Assembly: GCA_951812785.1 (NCBI GenBank)
Contig: OX638335.1
Span: 1,507,653-1,571,652, forward strand
Direction: 5' to 3'
From: an uncultured Gammaproteobacteria bacterium
GTDB taxonomy: Bacteria > Pseudomonadota > Gammaproteobacteria > UBA4575
DNA length: 64,000 nt
Shown: piece after piece, positions 57,999-64,000 of the stretch
How the letters are laid out: every line of letters begins with the position of its first letter
Numbering within the stretch: the stretch's first letter is position 1
Made by a program: the position numbers and the translations under genes
The notes under the pieces: model-generated
Seen by the model: only the letters and a program-made list of their open reading frames with translations
Told to the model about the DNA's origin: nothing
The model's database searches: none

Positions 57999-60758
57999 AT
58001 GTCAGCTAATCCAAAAGATTTAAACGAATTAAAAACAGTTGAGTTCTCGTTAAACGGGGGAAAAATTAATGCATTTGAAGATGAAACCATTCTTCAAGCC
58101 GCGAAACGTAATGGTGTTGAAATTCCACATCTTTGTTATACCGATGGCATGCGTGCTGACGGTAACTGTCGCGCATGTGTCGTAGAAATTGAAGGTGAAC
58201 GTGTGCTACAACCTTCATGTGTACGCACACCCACTGAAGGCATGGTAGTTAATACAAGCAACGCTCGCGTGCAACACTCACAAAAAATGGTGCTTGAATT
58301 GCTTCAATCAGATGTTGTTGATAAGAAATACACACTTAATAATGAACTTGATCAATGGTCACAAAAATTAGACATTGGGCTTCCTCGTTTTGAGTCACGC
58401 CATAATCCAGAACAAGATATTTCGCATCCAGCCATTGCGGTCAACCTAGATGCTTGCATTCAATGCACACGTTGCTTGCGTGCTTGTCGCGAAGAACAAA
58501 ACAATGATGTGATTGGCTACGCTAACCGAGGCTCACATTCAGAAATTGTTTTTGATATTGCTGACCTAATGGGTGATAGCTCATGCGTTGCTTGCGGTGA
58601 ATGTGTACAAGCTTGTCCTACTGGCGCACTCATGCCTTCAAAAGAATTAGGCCTATTAGAACCAGATAAAAAAGTAGATTCTACCTGCCCTTACTGTGGT
58701 GTGGGATGCTTACTGACTTTCAATATCAAAGATGACAAAATTATTTATGTTGAAGGCCGTGATGGACCTGCTAACAAGAGACGCTTATGCGTGAAAGGAC
58801 GTTATGGTTTTGATTACATCCATAACGATCGTCGTTTAACCAAACCTTTAATTCGTAAAGAAGGTGCTGCTAAAGTCACCAACATTGAAGAACTCACCCA
58901 AGACGACATTAGCGCAATGTTCAGAGAAGCCAGTTGGGATGAAGCGTTAGAGTTTGCAGCAAAAGGTCTACGCGATATTCGAGATGAGCTTGGTGGCAAT
59001 GCACTTGCTGGTTTTGGTTCTGCCAAAGGTTCTAATGAAGAAGCATATTTATTCCAAAAGTTAATTCGAACAGGTTTCAAAACTAACAACGTTGATCACT
59101 GCACGCGCTTATGTCATGCCTCTTCTGTTGTTGCATTGCTTGAAGGTTTAGGTTCAGGTGCAGTATCCAACCAAGTGGCTGAAGTTGAAGACGCCGAGGT
59201 CATTGTCATTATCGGCTCTAACCCAACCACTAACCACCCTGTTGCAGCGACATTCATTAAGAATGCAGCACGTGATGGTAAAAAATTAATTGTCATGGAC
59301 CCACGTCGCACCGACATTGCGCGTCATGCAGATTATGTTTTGCAGTTCAAGCCAGACACAGACGTGGCAATGCTTAACGCAATTATGCATTCGATTGTCA
59401 AGCAAGGCTTAGTAGATAAAGACTTTATTGAAAAACGTACTGAAGGCTACGCCGAGCTAGAAGAACATTTAAAAGATTTCTCACCAGAAGAAATGGAAAA
59501 AATCTGTGGGGTTCCTGCTGAAACACTGCATGAAGTTGCACGTGTTTACGCTTCAGCTAAAGCATCGATAATCTTCTGGGGCATGGGTGTATCACAGCAC
59601 ATTCACGGAACCGATAATGCTCGCTGTTTAATCGCACTCTCCTTAATCACTGGGCAAATTGGCAAACCAGGCTCTGGCTTACACCCATTACGCGGACAGA
59701 ATAATGTTCAAGGGGCTTCCGATGTAGGTTTAATACCAATGGTATTCCCCGACTATCAACGCGTGGACAACCCAGATGCTCAGGCACGATTTGAAAAACT
59801 TTGGGACACAACGTTAGATCCAAATCCAGGCTTAACTGTGGTTGAGATCATGGAAGAAATAACTGATGGAAAGATACAGGGCATGTACGTTGAAGGTGAA
59901 AACCCTGCCATGTCAGACCCTAACTTAAATCATGCACGTAAAGCGTTGGCTTCTCTCAAGCATTTAGTTGTTCAAGATATCTTCATGACAGAGACTGCTT
60001 TATTTGCAGACGTAGTGCTTCCCGCTTCAGCTTTCCCTGAGAAAGATGGCTCATTTACTAATACAGACCGCCGTGTACAACTTGGACGCCAAGCAGTAAA
60101 CCCACCAGGTGCAGCCAAGCAAGATTTGTGGATTATTCAAGAAATCGCTAAACGTTTAGGTTGTGATTGGAACTACTCAGGGCCTAGCGATGTATTTGCA
60201 GAGATGCGCTTAGGTATGGATTCTATTAAAGGCATGTCGTGGGATCGCTTAGAGAGCGATCAATCGATCACTTATCCATGTGACACTCCCGAAGATCCTG
60301 GTCAAGGCATTATCTTTATAGATGACTTCCCTACTGCAAGCGGCAAAGGCAAATTAGTCCCTGCTAAGTTTACCAATGCTGATGAACTACCGGATAGTGA
60401 ATATAACTTTGTATTAATCACAGGACGCCAGCTTGAACATTGGCACACAGGCGCAATGACAAGACACGCTTCCATGTTAGATGCAATTGAACCCGTACCA
60501 GTAGCATCAGTAAACCCAAAAGATCTTGAGAAGTTAGGACTAGAGCCTAATGAAATGATTAAATTAAGTTCTCGGCGTGGCCGCGTTGAATGCTACGCAC
60601 GTATAGATGATGGTTTACGAGAAGGCCAAATATTTATGCCGTTCTGTTATCACGAAGCTGCGGCAAACTTACTGACAACTGATGCACTTGATCCATTTGC
60701 CAAAATTCCAGAATTTAAATTCTGCGCAATTAAAATTGGAGCAGCGGAAAAACATTAA
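57999..60758 (+). CDS. NAD-dependent formate dehydrogenase alpha subunit
   Basis: 919 residues. N-terminal NuoG-like [2Fe-2S] domain with cysteines 46, 57, 60 and 74; two ferredoxin-type motifs (CIQCTRCLRAC and CVACGECVQACPTGAL); a [4Fe-4S] site CPYCGVGC; and the Mo/W-bisMGD catalytic domain. The metal ligand is a cysteine at residue 372 (HCTRLCH), so this is the Cys and not the selenocysteine form. GMGVSQHIHGTDNARCLIALSLITGQIG is typical. It oxidises formate to CO2 in the cytoplasm, the last step of the C1 path. Molybdenum versus tungsten cannot be told from sequence. Confidence 0.95.
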   Translation: MSANPKDLNELKTVEFSLNGGKINAFEDETILQAAKRNGVEIPHLCYTDGMRADGNCRACVVEIEGERVLQPSCVRTPTEGMVVNTSNARVQHSQKMVLELLQSDVVDKKYTLNNELDQWSQKLDIGLPRFESRHNPEQDISHPAIAVNLDACIQCTRCLRACREEQNNDVIGYANRGSHSEIVFDIADLMGDSSCVACGECVQACPTGALMPSKELGLLEPDKKVDSTCPYCGVGCLLTFNIKDDKIIYVEGRDGPANKRRLCVKGRYGFDYIHNDRRLTKPLIRKEGAAKVTNIEELTQDDISAMFREASWDEALEFAAKGLRDIRDELGGNALAGFGSAKGSNEEAYLFQKLIRTGFKTNNVDHCTRLCHASSVVALLEGLGSGAVSNQVAEVEDAEVIVIIGSNPTTNHPVAATFIKNAARDGKKLIVMDPRRTDIARHADYVLQFKPDTDVAMLNAIMHSIVKQGLVDKDFIEKRTEGYAELEEHLKDFSPEEMEKICGVPAETLHEVARVYASAKASIIFWGMGVSQHIHGTDNARCLIALSLITGQIGKPGSGLHPLRGQNNVQGASDVGLIPMVFPDYQRVDNPDAQARFEKLWDTTLDPNPGLTVVEIMEEITDGKIQGMYVEGENPAMSDPNLNHARKALASLKHLVVQDIFMTETALFADVVLPASAFPEKDGSFTNTDRRVQLGRQAVNPPGAAKQDLWIIQEIAKRLGCDWNYSGPSDVFAEMRLGMDSIKGMSWDRLESDQSITYPCDTPEDPGQGIIFIDDFPTASGKGKLVPAKFTNADELPDSEYNFVLITGRQLEHWHTGAMTRHASMLDAIEPVPVASVNPKDLEKLGLEPNEMIKLSSRRGRVECYARIDDGLREGQIFMPFCYHEAAANLLTTDALDPFAKIPEFKFCAIKIGAAEKH

Positions 60759-60767
60759 GCCTCTAAT

Positions 60768-60800
60768 ACCAAGGTAGAGATGTCAACACCCTACCTTGGT
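60768..60800 (+). terminator. Stem-loop after the formate dehydrogenase operon
   Basis: ACCAAGGTAG pairs perfectly with CTACCTTGGT across a 13-base loop, 10 bases after the fdhA stop. The T-tract is weak (TATCTCT), so it may be a weak terminator or an mRNA-end stabiliser. Confidence 0.6.
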
Positions 60801-60955
60801 TATCTCTAAGCATTACCATCCAAGCTTCATACCTCGCATGAAAACTGTGCATTAGCGCAAACACGTATTCTATTAGATAAATCAAAATTACTTGAAACTT
60901 TCAATACCCACAAATAAGATACTTAGGACATTATTTACTATAATAATAAAGTCTA

Positions 60956-61887
60956 ATGCCTAGTTCAGAAAAGAAAGTAATCCCAATTTTTGGCTGGACC
61001 ATTATTATAATAATCCCGCTTACAATACTTTTAGCGGCCATTGAGTTAACTCTGCGTTTTTTACTACCAGAAATAAATGTTTTAACTCAAATTATTGAAC
61101 CTACCTCAGACTCACGCAACTTTATATTAAAAGCTAACACCAAAATTCACTATCAAGGCTTGTACGAAAAACATGATCCAGTAACATGGGAAATCAATCA
61201 ACAAAATCTTCGGTCTGACCACATAGAAAATAAAACTTCCAACAAATTTAGAATACTAACCTATGGAGATAGTGAAACATATGGCTGGTCTGTGGATATT
61301 CAAAATAGCTGGCAAAGGGTCATGGAACAAATTGATCCAAATGTCGAGGTATTAAATGTCGGCGTTCCAGGCTATAACGCTGAAAATGTTTCTGATCACA
61401 TGCAATACACGATCGCAGAATATCATCCCAGGCATGCTCATCTATTTTTTCAATAAAAATGATTTTTATCCTGCCTTCAAATATAACTCCATCTTATCTC
61501 GCTCATACACTTATTTAGTTTTTCGTATGGGCCTTTATCATCTATCCAAAGATAAACGCAAGGCATGGAGAAAGTCTCCACTAGGAGAAGAATTTCTACA
61601 AACCCAAATAAAAAAGATGATAGAACTCAGCAATCAGTATAAAGCACCTCTATACATTATTAATCATGCATTGGGAATACGTTAACCCCATACAACAGGC
61701 TACCAAATCAACAAATAACAATATAAAAATCATAAACATTGAAGAAGTGATAGAAAAATTTCCAACTATCGATGCTCATTTAACTAAGCACGCACATGTC
61801 GCATTGGCGAAACACATATGCAGTCAAATATCGCAAACTAAACTATCGAGATGCACACCAGCATCACATAAGCATGTTACTCAATAG
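60956..61887 (+). pseudogene. SGNH/GDSL-hydrolase-like envelope protein, broken
   Basis: The first frame has an N-terminal membrane segment (IFGWTIIIIIPLTILLAAIELTL) and the GDS-type catalytic block RILTYGDSETYGWSVD. It shifts at a run of six T near 61448. The second frame (FFNKNDFYPAFKY ...) shifts again near 61670. The third frame has the C-terminal catalytic DAHLTKHAHVALAKH. Together the pieces make a typical membrane-anchored SGNH protein of about 305 residues that would act on exopolysaccharide acyl groups. Two indels, at least one in a homopolymer, break it. It precedes a carbamoyltransferase, an association common in polysaccharide clusters. Confidence 0.78.
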
Positions 61888-62291
61888 AACATTGAATCAC
61901 TCACATGGCATATAAAAAAATCCTAGGCGTTTCTGCTTTTTACCACGACAGTGCAGCTGCACTGTTAGTGGATGGAAAAATAATTGCGGTAGCCCAGGAA
62001 GAGCGTTTCACACGCAAAAAACATGATTCAGCATTTCCAAGTAATGCGATCCAATACTGTCTATCATCTGAGGATTATAATTTGTTAGATATTGATGCAG
62101 TTATTTTCTACGACAAACCTTTTATAAAATTTGAGCGCTTACTGGAAACTTATTTATCTTATGCGCCAAAAGGATTTTCTTCATTCGCAAAAGCCATGCC
62201 TATCTGGCTAAAAGAAAAACTGTATTTGAAATCATTATTAAAAAAAGAACTTAGAAAGTTAACAAATATAAAACAAATCCCTACTCTCTTA

Positions 62292-62850
62292 GCGAAAGTT
62301 TTTGGTGACGCAGAAGTCTTTGGTTAGGCAGATTAACAACCAAGCCCCGCGAGAGTGGGGCTAACAACAAAGAGGAGCTAAAATGAAGTATAAACTAACA
62401 GAAAAAGCAATCACTGTAGGTGGTCAAACACTCTACAGAATCCAAGCGCTTAAGGATTTTCGTAATGTCAAGTCAGGTGACTTGGGCGGCTTCGTTGAAA
62501 GCGAGGACAATCTATCGCATGACGACAACGCATGGGTTTTCGATAAAGCTAAAGTTTTTAGCGACGCCAAAGTTTTTGATCACGCTAAAGTTTTTGGCGC
62601 TGCGTACGTTTTAGATAACGCTGAAGTGTTTGGAAACGCCACAATTCGTGGCAGGGCGAGCGTTTTGAATGACGCTAAATTTCCTGACAAAGTGGACGTT
62701 CTTAGTGTCGCGAATATAACGCTTGAGATGTCTTCAGGTAATATAGAAGATTCTTCTTATTTCAAAAAGATAACACTTTACCATAAACTAGAACGCATTA
62801 TCATGAACAAGAGCGATTAACGCGCTTTAATTCTTTAATAAACCTGCGGC
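62292..62850 (+). mobile_element. 559-bp insertion carrying a beta-helix repeat gene
   Basis: Foreign sequence sits exactly between the codons for LL and FSEHH of the carbamoyltransferase. No target duplication longer than three bases (GCG) and no clear inverted ends are seen; the borders may be shifted by one base. It holds the last 11 codons of one repeat gene (AKVFGDAEVFG, stop 62325-62327), a hairpin AGCCCC-GCGAGAGT-GGGGCT at 62343-62362, a complete repeat gene (62383-62820), and on the minus strand the end of another frame (KQRVKDGVQKSRRFIKELKRVN) of unknown nature. The arrangement resembles phage-type gene blocks. It carries no recombinase of its own. Confidence 0.7.
62383..62820 (+). 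CDS. YdcK-like beta-helix repeat protein
   Basis: 145 residues. The N-terminus LYRIQALKDFRNVKSGDLGGFVESEDNLSHDDNAWVFD matches the YdcK-like/phage module, followed by hexapeptide-like repeats of the form DxAKVFxxA (KAKVFSDA, HAKVFGAA, NAEVFGNA, RASVLNDA) that would build a left-handed beta-helix. A good ribosome site (AGAGGAGCTAAA) precedes the start. Such genes are frequent in prophages and plasmids; no reaction is known. It lies wholly inside the insertion that splits the carbamoyltransferase, and the preceding stop ends a second copy of the same repeat type. Confidence 0.8.
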   Translation: MKYKLTEKAITVGGQTLYRIQALKDFRNVKSGDLGGFVESEDNLSHDDNAWVFDKAKVFSDAKVFDHAKVFGAAYVLDNAEVFGNATIRGRASVLNDAKFPDKVDVLSVANITLEMSSGNIEDSSYFKKITLYHKLERIIMNKSD

Positions 62851-64000
62851 TTTTCTGAACACCATCTTTCACACGCTGCTTCATGTTTTTATCCAAGCCC
62901 GTTTGATGAAGCGGCTGTTTTATGCCTTGATGGGGTTGGTGAATGGGCAACAACATCGGCATGGATAGGAGAAAATAATAACTTATCCCTTCAGTGGGAA
63001 ATAAACTTTCCTCACTCACTTGGTTTATTGTATTCCGCATTTATTTATTACACGGGCTTTAAAGTTAATTCAGGCGAATATAAATTAATGGGCCTCGCGC
63101 CTTATGGTAAACCAAAATATGTTGATGTCATCCTTTCTAACCTCATCGACATTAAAGATGACGGCACATTTCGTCTAGATATGTCGTATTTTAATTATTG
63201 CATTGGCCTCACCATGACGAATGAAAAGTTTTCGTACTTATTTGGTGAACCAGCAAGAACTCCAGAATCAGCATTAACTCAAAAGCATATGGACATCGTA
63301 AGTTCTATTCAACATGTGACTGAAATAATAGTAACAAGACTAGCTAAAACACTGCATAAAGAAACTGGAAAAAATAATCTTTGTCTAGCGGGCGGTGTCG
63401 CATTGAATTGTGTTGCGAATGGTAAATTATTAAAAGAAAGTCCCTTTGAAAATATATGGATTCAACCTGCTGCGGGTGATGCTGGAGGCGCATTAGGAGC
63501 AGTACTTGTTGCATGGCATGAAAATCCTTCACCTCAAAAGTCAGCATCAACAGAGCTTAATGACAAAATGCATGGCTCTTACTTAGGCCCTCAATTTACA
63601 GAGTCGCATGCCAGCACGCAATTAGATCAATACGGCGCTGTCTACGAATACATTGAGCCCTTATTGCTCAGCAAAAAAGTTGCTGGATTACTTGCCAATC
63701 AAAATGTGATTGGCTGGTTTCAAGGACGCATGGAATTTGGACCACGGGCACTAGGCAATCGTTCTATCATTGCTGATCCACGCTCTACTGACATGCAAAC
63801 CAAGCTAAACTTAAAGATTAAATTTAGAGAATCATTCCGTCCATTTGCTCCAGCAGTCCTTGACTCTGAAGCCGAAAAAATATTCTCTATTAATAGTAGC
63901 AGCCCTTACATACTTATTGTGGCTGAATTGCCTTCTGAACATTGCTCACAGATGACAGATGAAGAAAAAAAATTATTTAGCATTGATAAACTAAAAGTTA

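Larger units (their letters stand above)
61905..64000 (+). pseudogene. NodU-type carbamoyltransferase, split by an insertion
   Basis: The N-terminal part is typical (ILGVSAFYHDSAAALLVDGKIIAVAQEERFTRKKHDSAFP, YDKPFIKFERLLETYLSYAPKGF). It stops at codon 129 (IPTLL) where foreign sequence begins. The homologous frame resumes at 62851 with FSEHHLSHAASCFYPSPFDEAAV, which contains the catalytic HHxSH motif, and stays open to the window edge (MGLAPYGKPKY, CLAGGVALNCVANGKLL, GWFQGRMEFGPRALGNRSIIADPRS). Taking out 559 bases restores the family sequence exactly. The enzyme carbamoylates sugars or antibiotics. The right end is outside the window. Confidence 0.88.

Noticed and set aside
62324-62366. Integron attC site around the hairpin in the insertion
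   Set aside because: GTTAGGC and GGCTAAC are present, but in the wrong order and orientation for an attC site, and GGCTAAC does not fit RYYYAAC.
62291-62850. Group I intron in the carbamoyltransferase
   Set aside because: With a one-base border shift the exon would end in T and the insert in G, as group I rules require. However, nearly all of the insert is protein-coding and under 100 bases remain, too few for a ribozyme core.
1-64000. tRNA, rRNA, CRISPR arrays or an origin
   Set aside because: Intergenic stretches were read on both strands and none showed a cloverleaf, a spaced repeat array or DnaA-box clusters.

Overview
The window looks like the chromosome of an AT-rich gammaproteobacterial methylotroph that lives on one-carbon and organosulfur compounds. 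The recJ-prfB-lysS order and the type IV minor-pilin cluster point to Gammaproteobacteria. The large tetrahydromethanopterin (H4MPT)/methylofuran gene set, a methanethiol oxidase and an NAD-linked formate dehydrogenase point to methylotrophy. Many accessory genes carry nonsense codons, frameshifts or insertions while the C1 genes are intact, as in a lineage losing accessory functions (host-associated or recently bottlenecked). Some of the single-base indels could instead be sequencing errors.

Layout. 1-721: start of selO. 915-11375: two defective IS481-family copies in inverted orientation enclose about 8.6 kb. That segment holds a dimethylsulfone monooxygenase (sfnG) and FMN reductase, a 99-residue orphan, a broken NUDIX gene, OsmC, acetyl-CoA synthetase, a lipoyl-domain dihydrolipoamide dehydrogenase and a gutted molybdopterin oxidoreductase. 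Two sigma-54-like promoters, each with a TTTCAA-N(1-2)-TTGAAA palindrome upstream, appear to drive it. 11410-16020: lysS, prfB (with its programmed frameshift) and recJ. 16131-18869: pterin/methylofuran genes (DHPS-like, DUF447, mfnB). 19564-27330: fimT-pilV-pilW-pilX-pilY1-pilE, mostly broken. 27340-32978: broken srkA, mfnE, pabB, mfnF, mfnD and a HisA-like gene. 32971-40826: a PTPS fusion protein, fae, CitG-like, RimK-like, mch, an ATP-grasp gene, mtdB and mptG. 41085-46112: fhcBADC and a DUF4242 gene. 46384-49575: decayed glpK-ugpQ-glpD. 49718-55747: the methanethiol oxidase locus (mtoX, SCO, MauG-like, two TlpA genes, an orphan, a second SCO). 55749-60758: a pterin dehydratase and a two-subunit formate dehydrogenase. 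60956-64000: a broken SGNH gene and a carbamoyltransferase split by a precise 559-bp insertion.

How it fits together (inference from family knowledge): SfnG would oxidise dimethylsulfone and MtoX would oxidise methanethiol. MtoX releases formaldehyde, H2O2 and H2S in the periplasm. Fae joins formaldehyde to H4MPT, MtdB and Mch oxidise it to the formyl level, Fhc releases formate on methylofuran, and the formate dehydrogenase yields CO2 and NADH. Cofactor synthesis genes for H4MPT (mptG, pabB, RimK-like, DHPS-like) and methylofuran (mfnB, D, E, F) lie among them. No sigma-54 activator, rRNA, tRNA or CRISPR array was seen.
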